Source: Flavisolibacter longurius
Lineage (GTDB): Bacteria > Bacteroidota > Bacteroidia > Chitinophagales > Chitinophagaceae
NCBI GenBank assembly: GCA_014163555.1
Contig: JACJGO010000005.1
Location: 1-64,000 of the forward strand
Direction of reading: 5' to 3'
DNA: 64,000 bases
Of the stretch, positions 34,237 to 43,686 are shown in pieces. The translations under genes were made by a program, and so were the position numbers. Under the pieces are notes generated by a model that searched no databases, was not told the DNA's origin, and saw only the letters and a program-made list of their open reading frames with translations. Every line of letters starts with the position of its first letter. Position 1 is the stretch's first letter.

Positions 34237-35739
34237 CTAAGCAAGTTTTATTCTTTTCTTCAAGGTCTGCCAAATGGGATTCACATCTTCTGAAAGTTTC
34301 CATAAAACAGTGAAGAATGCAAAGGGAATTAAGAAAACAAGGCTTCGGATGACAAGCCAATGCAACCCCGTAAAATCGCGGAAAGGAAGATAGGCCAGCA
34401 GAAAGCAGGCGCCGGCCATCAAAAGAGTATAAAGCGTTTTGCGGGTGAAGGGCTGCATGCCAAACTTGCGGTACAAAAACAGGAAGCGGATAATGTTATA
34501 AACCGTAAAAGAAATCAGGTTGGCGAGGGCCGGACCGTACATGCCGAGGCTTCGCGTCAGGAAAAAATTCAGCGGGAGCATGAGTCCCAGCAAAACAAGC
34601 CCGGATATAAATTCAAACCGCCAGAAACTTGAGGTTCCAATGATCTGTGAATTCACCCCCGTGCCCATATCGATAATGCGGGTCAGTCCAAAATAAAAGA
34701 AAACCCATTTTGCTTCCAGGTAAGCAGGTTGCAGCTCAAAAGTCCGGATGCCATCTTCAAAATTGATCCATATAAGGCTGAACATAGCACAGGAAAAAAG
34801 CAACTGGTTGATAGAAGAACGTTGGTAAATCCGTTGAATGCGATTGTAATCTTTTTCCCGCCAGGCAGCAGACAGCGGACCCGTTGCCGCAGAGACAACA
34901 GCCCGTTGGGGCGCCTGTATCAGACTGGTCATGTACTGGCCAAAAGTGAAGATTCCAGCGGCACCAATTCCATTGGGCAGAATGGCGGCGATAAAAAGCG
35001 TATCTATAACGGAGGAGAGACTAAAGATGAGGCCACCGCTCCAGACAAATCCCACCAATACTTTGATCTTATTTTTAAAACGGCGGGTAACCTTGCTAAT
35101 GCGGAATGCAAAATTCAGGTGGCCCTGTATTCCAAGGTAAACAAACAGAAAAAGCATCAGCCCAACGTACACAAATGAATACAGGCCAATAAAAGTGCTG
35201 AAATTGTTGATCACACCAAACATGGTCAGCGCAATCAATATGGTAACAAAGGCACGGAACATGACCTCTTTCAGTACATTGCTCAACACAGCTTTCTGCA
35301 ACTGCCAGGTGTACATATCCAGCACCATAAAAATGGTAAAACCAAAGCCAAAGGGAAAAAGCCAGTAATAGTATTGCAATAGCTCAGGAGAATTGTTGAA
35401 AATATTGCTGACAAGCGTTTCTTTAAAAAGCAGTCCCAAAACAATCACCGGCAGAAAACCGATACTGGGAATCACCAGCGCAATGGTCAATAAATCATTC
35501 TGACTGCGGGGCAGATGCGCTTTGTAATAGGGAAAAAACTTGGTGACGAAAGCCGGCATAGCCACACTGGAAAGCGAATACATGAGCTGCGCTACGGCCA
35601 CAAAAATGGCGGTCAGGCCAAACTGCTCTTTGGTAAATCCTCCCTGCCGGGTAAACAGGTAAGTGTTGAGAAAGCCTATGGCAAAACCAACATACACCAC
35701 CATCGATGAAATAAGACTTTGCCTGCGGATGGTGCTCAT
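34237..35739 (-). CDS. Wzx-like polysaccharide flippase (MATE/MOP superfamily)
   Basis: The 500-residue protein has about twelve to fourteen hydrophobic helices and the polysaccharide-synthase layout. It begins RRQSLISSMVVYVGFAIGFLNTYLF, contains AQLMYSLSSVAMPAFVTKFFPYY and IIDMGTGVNSQIIGTS, and has a second-half repeat (ANLISFTVYNIIRFLFLYRKFG). Such proteins flip undecaprenyl-linked oligosaccharides or teichoic-type precursors across the inner membrane. It stands alone here, without glycosyltransferases next to it. Confidence 0.87.
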   Translation of the reverse strand: MSTIRRQSLISSMVVYVGFAIGFLNTYLFTRQGGFTKEQFGLTAIFVAVAQLMYSLSSVAMPAFVTKFFPYYKAHLPRSQNDLLTIALVIPSIGFLPVIVLGLLFKETLVSNIFNNSPELLQYYYWLFPFGFGFTIFMVLDMYTWQLQKAVLSNVLKEVMFRAFVTILIALTMFGVINNFSTFIGLYSFVYVGLMLFLFVYLGIQGHLNFAFRISKVTRRFKNKIKVLVGFVWSGGLIFSLSSVIDTLFIAAILPNGIGAAGIFTFGQYMTSLIQAPQRAVVSAATGPLSAAWREKDYNRIQRIYQRSSINQLLFSCAMFSLIWINFEDGIRTFELQPAYLEAKWVFFYFGLTRIIDMGTGVNSQIIGTSSFWRFEFISGLVLLGLMLPLNFFLTRSLGMYGPALANLISFTVYNIIRFLFLYRKFGMQPFTRKTLYTLLMAGACFLLAYLPFRDFTGLHWLVIRSLVFLIPFAFFTVLWKLSEDVNPIWQTLKKRIKLA

Positions 35740-35823
35740 TTTCTGAACCGGAATTTGGGTGGACTAAAACAAAGGAGAATAGAAAGGTTTGCCTGTATCG
35801 TTCTCATTATGACCGCAAAGAAA

Positions 35824-37470
35824 TCATAGTTTCTTTAGATTGATGTAAAAGTTTTTGTCAACACGGAAGGCCTGTCCAGGGCGGTGTGTGAATGTCTTCC
35901 AGGTTTCTGCTGGCGTCAGCCAGGTTCCATCTTCCAGTTTCACAGGCATATTAAATCCGGCGATCACATTTGCCCAGCGGTATTGAATGTTTTTACCGGA
36001 CTGACGGTATTCCAGTCGCGGAATTTTTGTGGTACGCAGGTACTGGTCAAAAACCTTTCGCAGGTTTTTCCCGCTCTTTGCCTGGATGAATTCTTCTACT
36101 TCTTTCCCTGATACGGTTTGATGATAAAACGTTCTGTTCAATCCCCATAAGATCTGCCGGAAAACAGCATCATTATTCATGATTTGCCGGATGGTGTGAA
36201 TGATATTGGCACCTTTAAAATACATATCGCCACTGCCTTCATAACGAACACCGAATTTTCCAACTACAGGCCTGTCATTCAAAATGCTTTTACGCAAGCC
36301 CTGCGTATAGGCATTGGCCGCTTCTTTTCCCCAAAAGCTTTCAATAAATAGCGATTCGGAGTAATCAGTAAAGCCTTCATGCACCCACATGTCGGCTTTG
36401 TCATTAGCCGTAATGCTATTACCAAACCATTCATGACCGGTTTCGTGCACGATGATATAATCCCATTTCAAACCCCAGCCCGTTCCTGATAGATCGGTGC
36501 CGCGATAGCCGTTTTGAAATCCGTTGCCGTATGCCACGGCACTTTGGTGTTCCATGCCCAAGTAAGGCGACTGCACCAACTGGTACCCATCCTTATAAAA
36601 AGGATACGGCCCAAACCAATGCTCGAATGAGCGAAGGGTTGGCTTTACCTGGCTAAATTGTTTCTTGGCTTTTTCCATTTCGAAATCCAGCACCCAGTAG
36701 GTAAGGTCCAGTTTTCCTCCTTCACCTTGCAGCGTATCGCTCCAATTGGTATAATGACCAATGTAGGGAATGATGTTATAAGTATTGATGGGAGAGGTAA
36801 CTTCCCAGGTAACCCTTTTTTTTCCATTGCCAGAAGGTTGATCTTTCAGGCGGCCATTTCCAACAGCCATCAATTCGTCCGGTACAACCACAGTAAGGGT
36901 TGCACCTTTATCGGGTTCATCGCTCCAAAGATCTTTGCAGGGATACCAGGCAGAGGCGCCGTCATCTTCACAGGCAACACTCATCCAGGGGCGGCCTTTG
37001 CTGTCCCGCGTCCAAATCCAGCCGCCATCCCAGGGTGCATTAACCGCCTCTTTGGGCTTGCCATGATAAATGATGGTAAGCGACTGACTGCTGCCTTTCT
37101 CTGCTTTGGGGAGCTGAATAAAATAGTGCGGGCCTTCGTTGTAAAATTTCTTTCGATCCGATTTATCCAAAAAAACTCCGTTGTAAAAAATGCTGTCGAT
37201 TTGCAACGGCGCCTGGAGATCTACCTGAAGGTAGGCATGGGGTTGATCGGTTATAATTTTATAGCGGATGGTTGTTTTTCCTTGTATGGTTTTGGTGGAA
37301 AAGTCCGGTGTAACAGTGATGGCATAATGTTCTACATCCCACCAGGCCCGCTGCGGTGTATTGCTGCCGAAAATCGTGTCCAGTCGTGAAAAGGTTTGCT
37401 TTTTCGGTTGCGCAAAAACCAAACACGAAAAGTGCAGGCATAACAAAAAGAAAAGCAGGAATTTTTTCAT
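35824..37470 (-). CDS. secreted M1 family aminopeptidase
   Basis: The 548-residue protein has a signal peptide (MKKFLLFFLLCLHFSCLVFA) and an M1 catalytic domain. The exopeptidase motif is GMEHQ (305-309, a variant of GAMEN) and the zinc site is HETGH (342-346) plus Glu365 (WVHEGFTDYSESLF). An N-terminal beta-saddle domain precedes it. The C-terminal HEAT-like domain is short, as in small secreted Bacteroidota M1 enzymes. It should remove N-terminal amino acids from peptides in the periplasm or outside. Confidence 0.92.
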   Translation of the reverse strand: MKKFLLFFLLCLHFSCLVFAQPKKQTFSRLDTIFGSNTPQRAWWDVEHYAITVTPDFSTKTIQGKTTIRYKIITDQPHAYLQVDLQAPLQIDSIFYNGVFLDKSDRKKFYNEGPHYFIQLPKAEKGSSQSLTIIYHGKPKEAVNAPWDGGWIWTRDSKGRPWMSVACEDDGASAWYPCKDLWSDEPDKGATLTVVVPDELMAVGNGRLKDQPSGNGKKRVTWEVTSPINTYNIIPYIGHYTNWSDTLQGEGGKLDLTYWVLDFEMEKAKKQFSQVKPTLRSFEHWFGPYPFYKDGYQLVQSPYLGMEHQSAVAYGNGFQNGYRGTDLSGTGWGLKWDYIIVHETGHEWFGNSITANDKADMWVHEGFTDYSESLFIESFWGKEAANAYTQGLRKSILNDRPVVGKFGVRYEGSGDMYFKGANIIHTIRQIMNNDAVFRQILWGLNRTFYHQTVSGKEVEEFIQAKSGKNLRKVFDQYLRTTKIPRLEYRQSGKNIQYRWANVIAGFNMPVKLEDGTWLTPAETWKTFTHRPGQAFRVDKNFYINLKKL

Positions 37471-37523
37471 AAAGACGATTTCACGTTTATAAAAGGAATC
37501 GTTTGCTAATTTAGACGGTTACT

Positions 37524-39173
37524 GTGATTCCCATGTTCCGTGCAACCCAATATTTAACCTTTCGCATTTTGATACTGCTTTCTTTTTTTTCCTGCTATAG
37601 CGGAGAAAAAGAAGAAACCGCTGTTTTTCATTACAATGAAAGCACCGGTGTAGCTTCAATTGATCCGGCCTTTGCCAAAAATCAGTCGATCATGTGGGTG
37701 ATCCACCAGGTGTACAATACGCTGGTGGAAGTTGACAGCAACCTGCATATCGTTCCTTCACTCGCCAGGCGCTGGGAAATTTCTGAAGACAAAAAAACCT
37801 ACACGTTTTTCTTGCGAAATGATGTGGTTTTTCATGATGATCCCTGCTTTCCTGGCGGGAAAGGCCGGCGCATGACAGCGAGGGATGTTGTGTATAGTTT
37901 TAATCGCATTATTGACCCAGGTACGGCCAGCCCGGGCTCATGGGTCTTCAACGGTAAAGTGGACAGCATCGATGCCTTTACCGCCATCAATGACACTACG
38001 TTTCAGCTCAACCTGATCAACCCTTATAATCCTATCCTAGGTATTCTATCGATGCAATATTGTTCGGTGGTTCCGGAAGAAGCCGTAAAAAAATATGGAG
38101 CCGACTTTCGCAGGCATGCAGTGGGTACCGGACCCTTTCGTTTTGTAGATTGGGAAGAAGGCCAGGCCCTGATTCTGAAAAAAAATGCATCCTATTTTGA
38201 AAGGGACAGCACTGGCAATCGCCTACCTTACCTGGATGGTGTAAAGGTGAGTTTTTACGATAGCAAGGCTACCGAGTTTTTGCTTTTCAGGCAAGGCAAG
38301 CTGGATTTTATCAACGACATTGATGCCTCTTTTAAAGATGAAGTGCTAACGAAAAGCGGCACCTTACGCAAAGACTGGCAGGAAAAGATAAAGCTGCATA
38401 CCAGCCCATACCTTAACATCGAATATTTTGGGATCCTGGTAGATGAAGAAAACCCAATTGTAGAAGACTCGCCGTTGCGGTTAAAAAAAATAAGGCAGGC
38501 AATCAATTATGGGTTCGACAGGGTAAAGATGGTTCTTTACCTGCGCAATTCGTTGGGCATACCGGCTACGGCCGGATTTGTTCCGGCCGGCCTACCTTCC
38601 TTCGATTCGACAGAAGTAAAAGGCTACACATACAATCCGCAACTCTCCCGAAAGCTGTTATCCGAAGCTGGCATCAACGCTGGAAATGCACCGGCTATCA
38701 AGCTTTACACCATTCCGATTTATTCAGACATTGCCAGTTACATTGCCCGGCAACTGGAAGAAATCGGCTTACAGGTACAGGTGGATGTGGTGCAAAAATC
38801 CTTGTTACTGGAACTAACATCGAGTTCACGGGCTTCTTTTTTCCGCGGTAGCTGGATTGCCGATTACCCGGATGCGGAAAATTATCTTTCCGTTTTTTAT
38901 TCTAAAAACCCGGCGCCTCCGAATTATACACGGTACAATAACCCAGCATTTGATGCACTGTTTGAAAAAGCCATTGCCGAAACAAATGATTCGCTTCGTT
39001 ACCGTCTTTACCGGCAGGCCGACCAGATGATGATGGAGGATGCACCGGTGGTACCACTTTGGTACGATGTGGCTGTTCACCTGGTACAGCCCTGGGTGAC
39101 CAACTTTCGTCCCAATGCATTAAACCTACTGGAGCTTAGGCATACACGGGTAGGAAAAGGGGAGAGGGAGTAG
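37524..39173 (+). CDS. SBP_bac_5 (OppA/DppA-type) lipoprotein, orphan
   Basis: The 549-residue product starts at GTG 37524 or ATG 37533 and carries a lipobox LLSFFSC. It matches family 5 solute-binding proteins: LARRWEISEDKKTYTFFLRNDVVFHD, MTARDVVYSFNRI, HAVGTGPFRFVDWEEGQ, LPYLDGVKVSFY and YNPQLSRKLLSEAG. These bind oligopeptides, dipeptides or similar ligands for ABC importers. No ABC permease or ATPase genes are adjacent on either side, so either the importer is elsewhere or the protein works without one. Confidence 0.9.
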   Translation: MIPMFRATQYLTFRILILLSFFSCYSGEKEETAVFHYNESTGVASIDPAFAKNQSIMWVIHQVYNTLVEVDSNLHIVPSLARRWEISEDKKTYTFFLRNDVVFHDDPCFPGGKGRRMTARDVVYSFNRIIDPGTASPGSWVFNGKVDSIDAFTAINDTTFQLNLINPYNPILGILSMQYCSVVPEEAVKKYGADFRRHAVGTGPFRFVDWEEGQALILKKNASYFERDSTGNRLPYLDGVKVSFYDSKATEFLLFRQGKLDFINDIDASFKDEVLTKSGTLRKDWQEKIKLHTSPYLNIEYFGILVDEENPIVEDSPLRLKKIRQAINYGFDRVKMVLYLRNSLGIPATAGFVPAGLPSFDSTEVKGYTYNPQLSRKLLSEAGINAGNAPAIKLYTIPIYSDIASYIARQLEEIGLQVQVDVVQKSLLLELTSSSRASFFRGSWIADYPDAENYLSVFYSKNPAPPNYTRYNNPAFDALFEKAIAETNDSLRYRLYRQADQMMMEDAPVVPLWYDVAVHLVQPWVTNFRPNALNLLELRHTRVGKGERE

Positions 39174-39188
39174 CACTTGCCGGGAAAA

Positions 39189-39366
39189 CGGTAAGACGTA
39201 AAGTGATTTTGCTATAACTATTTAAATTTTCCAAATCGCCTCTCAACAAAACATTATAATCTATCGCTTCAAAATGTTGTAGGCGGAAATTGTTGAAGTA
39301 TTCCTTTTTGATCCGATCTAAATAAGATTAGTTCGTTTTAATCTTATTTCTCTTTCCGTCTTACCG
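39189..39366. mobile_element. MITE-like element with 15-bp terminal inverted repeats
   Basis: CGGTAAGACGTAAAG (39189-39203) and CTTTCCGTCTTACCG (39352-39366) are inverted repeats matching at 14 of 15 positions, 178 bp end to end. Inside are nested pairings (CGCCT 39237-39241 with AGGCG 39281-39285; CAACA 39244-39248 with TGTTG 39275-39279) and a perfect 11-bp hairpin (39320-39330 with 39339-39349). There is no coding capacity and no clear target duplication. It begins 15 bp after the binding-lipoprotein gene. Confidence 0.5.
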
Positions 39367-39389
39367 CCTTACCAGCTACAAACAAAAAA

Positions 39390-39405
39390 GGCCGCAAATG
39401 CGGCC
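39390..39405. terminator. bidirectional rho-independent terminator
   Basis: Stem GGCCGC/GCGGCC with AAAT loop, flanked by A6 and by a T5 run after CC. It lies between convergent genes. Confidence 0.8.
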
Positions 39406-39410
39406 CCTTT

Positions 39411-40865
39411 TTAGAATGGTTTTTTCGGTGTTGATTTGAGTGGTGGCAATTTATAATTATCCAGCACACTGTTTTGTGCCATCATCTTTTCAATGTCTTC
39501 CACGCTGCGGGGAGAAAATGCGGATAGCAATTCATAGCCGTTTTCCGTGATCAGGGCATCATCTTCAATCCGTACGGCAATACCCCACCATTTTTTATCG
39601 CAGTCGCTGTCAGGCATAATATAGATACCCGGCTCAATGGTGATGACCATGTCTTTTTTCAGCGGACCATATTCGCTTTTATCGTGTACATCCAGTCCAA
39701 TATGATGGCCCAAACCATGCGGGTAATATTTGCGGGCATCTTCTTTTTTCTTGGTAATACCCAGCTTAAAAAGGCCGTCGGCGATAACATCAAAGGCTGC
39801 TTTATTGGCCTGCTGCCAGGTTGAGCCGTCTTTCAATGTTTTGAAAGCTGCTTCCTGGGCATCGTATACCAATTGATAAATAATTTTTTCTTCAGGAGAA
39901 AACTTTCCCTTGGCCGGGATAGTTCGGGTAACATCTGCTGTATACCCGTGATAAGCTGCACCTACATCCATCAGCAGAAGATTGTTACCAATACGGGTGC
40001 GGTTGTTTTCTGTATAGTGAAGAATACAACCATTTTCGCCGGCACCAACAATGGAACCATACCCAACATGTTCGGAACCGTATTTTTTATGCACGTATTC
40101 CTGCAAGCCCTGGATTTCCAGTTCTGACATATCGGGACGCAGGGTTTTCATCACTTCGTTATGTCCCATGCAAGAAATTTCCACCGCCTTGCGCAAGAGG
40201 TACATTTCTTCAGGAGTTTTCACTTCCCGTAATTGGGCTGTTATTTTCTGAAATGTTTTGTGGTCAACCAGGTTATTACCAGCTTCACCCACATTGGCTA
40301 CGGTTTTAAAATGTTGCAGCATGTTAAAGAGGTCACCGGCCCCACGACCTTTGCGTACATCATCGGGCAAAGCATCTACCAATACTTTAGAAATGCGGTT
40401 GCGGTCGATTGCAAAGTCTTTGAATTTATCGCCGGTGTAAACTGTTTGTACACCCAATTTTTCTTTTACACCCTGTGTTCCCAAACGACGTCCGGTCCAT
40501 TGTTCGGCCCTGGCATTTTTTTCCTGCACAAAGAAAACTTCTGTAAATGTAGTTCCGTCAGCTCCGGTTTGCGGTTCCTTGAAAAGCATGAGAACCGCGT
40601 GGGGTTCTTTGTAACCGGTGAAATAATAAAGGTCACGGTTGGGGTGGTAGTTGTATTCTACATCTTCTGAAAAGACCCGTGTGGGTGCAGCAAAAACAAC
40701 CATCACACTGCTGTCGGGCATCAGGGCTCTGGCAGCTTCCCGACGGCTTTTGTGAAAAGATGGCGTCAGGTAATCAGTTGGCAGGTCAGCTTGGGCAGAA
40801 GCACAAAACCAGGTAGCGGAAAAAAAGAATACAAGAAGGTAGTACCGGAAATTCAATTGACGCAT
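39411..40865 (-). CDS. secreted aminopeptidase P family protein (M24B)
   Basis: The 484-residue protein has a signal peptide (LLVFFFSATWFCASAQA), an N-terminal creatinase-like domain (YNYHPNRDLYYFTGYKEP) and a pita-bread catalytic domain. All five metal ligands are visible: Asp in LLMDVGAAY, Asp in YTADVTRTI, His in HGLGHHIGL, Glu in ITIEPGIY and Glu in VRIEDDALI. It should cleave Xaa-Pro bonds with two metal ions, in the periplasm given the signal. Structured non-coding elements lie just beyond both ends (39189-39366, 40924-41027). Confidence 0.93.
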   Translation of the reverse strand: MRQLNFRYYLLVFFFSATWFCASAQADLPTDYLTPSFHKSRREAARALMPDSSVMVVFAAPTRVFSEDVEYNYHPNRDLYYFTGYKEPHAVLMLFKEPQTGADGTTFTEVFFVQEKNARAEQWTGRRLGTQGVKEKLGVQTVYTGDKFKDFAIDRNRISKVLVDALPDDVRKGRGAGDLFNMLQHFKTVANVGEAGNNLVDHKTFQKITAQLREVKTPEEMYLLRKAVEISCMGHNEVMKTLRPDMSELEIQGLQEYVHKKYGSEHVGYGSIVGAGENGCILHYTENNRTRIGNNLLLMDVGAAYHGYTADVTRTIPAKGKFSPEEKIIYQLVYDAQEAAFKTLKDGSTWQQANKAAFDVIADGLFKLGITKKKEDARKYYPHGLGHHIGLDVHDKSEYGPLKKDMVITIEPGIYIMPDSDCDKKWWGIAVRIEDDALITENGYELLSAFSPRSVEDIEKMMAQNSVLDNYKLPPLKSTPKKPF

Positions 40866-40923
40866 AAAAGCAGAATTTCCTCTAAAATAAGGAGAAGAAC
40901 GTATACAGCGAAGCTTGCGTAAA

Positions 40924-41027
40924 CACGAATTGCATGAGCGGTTTGCCAGGGTTCGGCATTTTCCCCCACTACAGGTTTACTGTAGGCAGAAAAATGCATA
41001 CACGCCAAACCTATCCTGCAATTCGTG
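40924..41027. repeat. four-helix nested hairpin element
   Basis: Four helices nest perfectly within 104 bp: CACGAATTGCA (40924-40934) with TGCAATTCGTG (41017-41027); GGTTTG (40940-40945) with CAAACC (41006-41011); GCATTTT (40956-40962) with AAAATGC (40991-40997); CTACAG (40969-40974) with CTGTAG (40980-40985) around a GTTTA loop. It lies between two minus-strand genes, upstream of the aminopeptidase. It could be a structured RNA leader, a REP-like repeat or a DNA hairpin mobile element. Confidence 0.7.
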
Positions 41028-41040
41028 CAAAAATTCCTGT

Positions 41041-41316
41041 TTACTCTTCGTCTTCTTCGTAATAAGATTCTTCGTTATTGCTATTGTATTGTTTTTCCCA
41101 GGCCTCAACTTTCTGATCATCCAGGCATTCAATAATATCATAGATCGGATCAGTTTTCCGGCGCCACTCGGTAATCAACTCATCCTGGTATTTAAAAACA
41201 TAAAGACAATGGTCGGTTTCCACAGTCACTTTTACTAACTCAATAATGGAATCAAATTCCTCCTGCACCAGGTAATAACATCCGGGTTCCAGCAATCCAT
41301 ACGAATACATTTTCAT
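41041..41316 (-). CDS. small acidic hypothetical protein
   Basis: The 91-residue protein begins MKMYSYGLLEPGCYYLVQEE, has a compact beta/alpha-looking core (SIIELVKVTVETDHCLYVFKY, then a helix with IYDIIECLDDQKVEAW) and ends in a Glu/Asp/Tyr-rich tail (EESYYEEDEE). GGAGG lies 6 bp before the ATG. I do not recognise a family. The small folded core plus acidic tail suggests a binding or modulator protein, which is inference only. Confidence 0.65.
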   Translation of the reverse strand: MKMYSYGLLEPGCYYLVQEEFDSIIELVKVTVETDHCLYVFKYQDELITEWRRKTDPIYDIIECLDDQKVEAWEKQYNSNNEESYYEEDEE

Positions 41317-41756
41317 CCTCCGTTTTAGGTGGTTATTAACTTAATCACATTCAGTTTAATGGGTAGTAAGCGTCTATCGGGGTTAGTAAGCTCTTCTCAT
41401 TCAGAACCTCAAATTCCTTTTGCTCATGGCCCAAAATTAGGGGTTTTATCATTCTCCCAAATTGTGCTTCCCTAAAAAAAATATAAGGTTATAACGTGTT
41501 GGTAATCAATGAAAAAAATGTTGATTTGGAACAAAAAATATTTTTCTAAAAAACTAATTTATTTAGTAAAATAGCCGCCAAAAAACCTTATATTTGCCTG
41601 CTTTTGAAACCATCATTTTCGAGCTATTTTCCGGCATCCACCTTTAATTCATCCATACAATCCTTGCCGTCACGGCAAGGAACCGCTGTCCTGAAAATGC
41701 ACTCTCTTGATTGGAGACAAGAGCCTATTTTCGCAAACTGAGATTTTAAAAATCCT
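41317..41756. other. intergenic region upstream of parE
   Basis: This 440-bp region holds the divergent promoters of the small acidic gene and parE. It contains a repeated TAGTAAGC near 41375 and 41391, very AT-rich DNA (41500-41570), a -7 box at 41589, and two hairpins in the predicted parE leader: CCTTGCCG/CGGCAAGG (41662-41680) and CTCTTG/CAAGAG (41704-41723). No open frame in it looks like a gene. Confidence 0.5.
41589..41596 (+). promoter_or_regulatory. -7 promoter box (TATATTTG) for the topoisomerase IV operon
   Basis: Exact TAnnTTTG. Transcription should begin near 41600, giving a leader of about 155 nt with two hairpins before parE. Confidence 0.6.
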
Positions 41757-43664
41757 ATGGCAGAAACAAAAAAGAACCTATTCGAGTACACAGAAGACAG
41801 TATCCGAAGTCTTGACTGGAAAGAGCACATCCGGCTTCGCCCGGGAATGTACATTGGTAAATTGGGCGACGGATCCAGTCCTGATGACGGGATTTATGTA
41901 CTCGTAAAAGAGGTGATCGATAACTGTATTGATGAATACACGATGGGCCACGGCAAAGTGGTAGAGATCGCTATCAAAGACAAAACCGTAACCGTACGCG
42001 ACTATGGCCGTGGCATTCCCCTTGGAAAAGTGGTGGATGTGGTGAGTAAGATCAATACCGGGGCGAAATACGACAGCAAGGTTTTCCAGAAAAGCGTCGG
42101 TCTTAATGGCGTGGGTACAAAAGCTGTCAATGCCCTCAGTCAATATTTTCTGGTGTCTTCGCACCGCGACGGCAAAGTGAAAACCGCAGAATTTGAACGC
42201 GGAAACCTGGTAAAGGATCACAAAGAAGCCAAAACGGACGAGCAAAATGGTACGCTGGTGCAGTTTATACCGGACGATACCATCTTTAAAAACTTTCATT
42301 TTCTTCCCGAATATCTTGAAAAACAAATCTGGAATTACTGCTTCCTGAATGCAGGATTAAAGATTTCATTCAACGGGAAAAACTATATCAGCCGTAACGG
42401 CTTGCTTGATCTTCTGACTCGTGAGACCAATGCCGATACCGCTCCGGAAGGGCTACGTTATCCCATCATTCACCTCAAAGGAGATGACATTGAAATTGCC
42501 CTCACGCATAACAATGATTATGGTGAGGACTATCATTCATTTGTAAACGGACAGCACACCACACAAGGTGGAACGCACCAGGCAGCTTTCCGCGAAGCGT
42601 ATGTAAAGGTGATCCGTGATTTCTTTAAAAAAGATTACGATGCAGCCGATGTTCGCCAGGGTATTGCAGCGGCTGTTGCCGTACGGGTGGTAGAGCCGGT
42701 TTTCGAATCGCAGACAAAAACAAAACTGGGTTCGCTGAACGTAGATGAAGGCGGTCCGAGCATGCGACAGTTTGTGTATGAATTTTTGTCAAAGCAACTC
42801 GACAACTTCCTGCATAAAAATCCCTCGGTAGCCGAGGCGCTGAAGAAAAAAATTGAACAAAGCGAACGCGAACGGAAAGAACTGGCCGGTATTAAAAAGC
42901 TGGCCAATGAAAGGGCTAAAAAAGCCAATTTACACAACCGAAAGCTACGAGATTGCCGCGTTCACTTTAACGATGAGCCGCCGGCAAAAAACAAACAGGA
43001 ATTTTTTGCAACGCAAAAGGAGACGACCATCTTTATTACAGAAGGCGACTCGGCCAGTGGCTCTATTACCAAAGCAAGGGATGTGGAGACCCAGGCTGTT
43101 TTCAGCTTACGCGGAAAGCCCCTGAACTGTTTCGGCATGACAAAAAAGATCGTTTACGAAAACGAGGAGTTGAACCTTTTGCAACATGCCCTGAACATTG
43201 AAGAAGGCATGGACGGCTTGCGTTTTAACCGCATCGTAATTGCAACCGATGCCGATGTGGATGGCATGCACATCCGCCTGTTGATCATGACCTTCTTCCT
43301 TCAGTTTTTCCCTGACCTGGTAAAGGGTAACCACATTTACATATTGGAAACGCCGCTCTTCCGGGTACGCAATAAACAGCAAACGATTTACTGTTATTCC
43401 GAGCAGGAAAAGCAGGCAGCGGTCAAAAAGCTGGGCAACAAACCGGAGATCACCCGCTTTAAAGGTTTGGGTGAAATTTCACCGGATGAATTTGGCCGCT
43501 TTATTGGCGAAGATATGCGGCTTCAACCCGTGATCATTGAACATGGCGATCACCTGCAACACCTACTGGAATATTACATGGGTAAGAATACACAGGAAAG
43601 ACAGGAATTCATCATCAACAACCTGAAAATAGAGTTGGATACGGTGGAAGAAGTTGTAGCCTAA
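41757..43664 (+). CDS. parE: DNA topoisomerase IV subunit B
   Basis: The 635-residue GHKL-type ATPase has the GyrB/ParE motifs: [18 protein letters not shown] (Asn and Glu for ATP and magnesium), [23 protein letters not shown] and the Toprim domain [13 protein letters not shown] with [12 protein letters not shown]. GyrB commonly carries an extra C-terminal segment near the Toprim region in Gram-negatives, and this shorter form with a dedicated A-subunit partner 0.9 kb downstream fits ParE. With ParC it decatenates daughter chromosomes. A gyrase label cannot be fully excluded without comparison to the genome's gyrB. Confidence 0.88.
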   Translation: MAETKKNLFEYTEDSIRSLDWKEHIRLRPGMYIGKLGDGSSPDDGIYVLVKEVIDNCIDEYTMGHGKVVEIAIKDKTVTVRDYGRGIPLGKVVDVVSKINTGAKYDSKVFQKSVGLNGVGTKAVNALSQYFLVSSHRDGKVKTAEFERGNLVKDHKEAKTDEQNGTLVQFIPDDTIFKNFHFLPEYLEKQIWNYCFLNAGLKISFNGKNYISRNGLLDLLTRETNADTAPEGLRYPIIHLKGDDIEIALTHNNDYGEDYHSFVNGQHTTQGGTHQAAFREAYVKVIRDFFKKDYDAADVRQGIAAAVAVRVVEPVFESQTKTKLGSLNVDEGGPSMRQFVYEFLSKQLDNFLHKNPSVAEALKKKIEQSERERKELAGIKKLANERAKKANLHNRKLRDCRVHFNDEPPAKNKQEFFATQKETTIFITEGDSASGSITKARDVETQAVFSLRGKPLNCFGMTKKIVYENEELNLLQHALNIEEGMDGLRFNRIVIATDADVDGMHIRLLIMTFFLQFFPDLVKGNHIYILETPLFRVRNKQQTIYCYSEQEKQAAVKKLGNKPEITRFKGLGEISPDEFGRFIGEDMRLQPVIIEHGDHLQHLLEYYMGKNTQERQEFIINNLKIELDTVEEVVA

Positions 43665-43686
43665 CTAATGAAACTGCAAGTGAATT

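Noticed and set aside
34065-34313. 82-aa frame on the + strand
   Set aside because: It starts inside the terminator stem and overlaps the flippase 3' end; there is no promoter or family evidence.
40924-41027. Integron attC site
   Set aside because: It has inverted arms but lacks the conserved RYYYAAC/GTTRRRY core sites, and no integron integrase is nearby.
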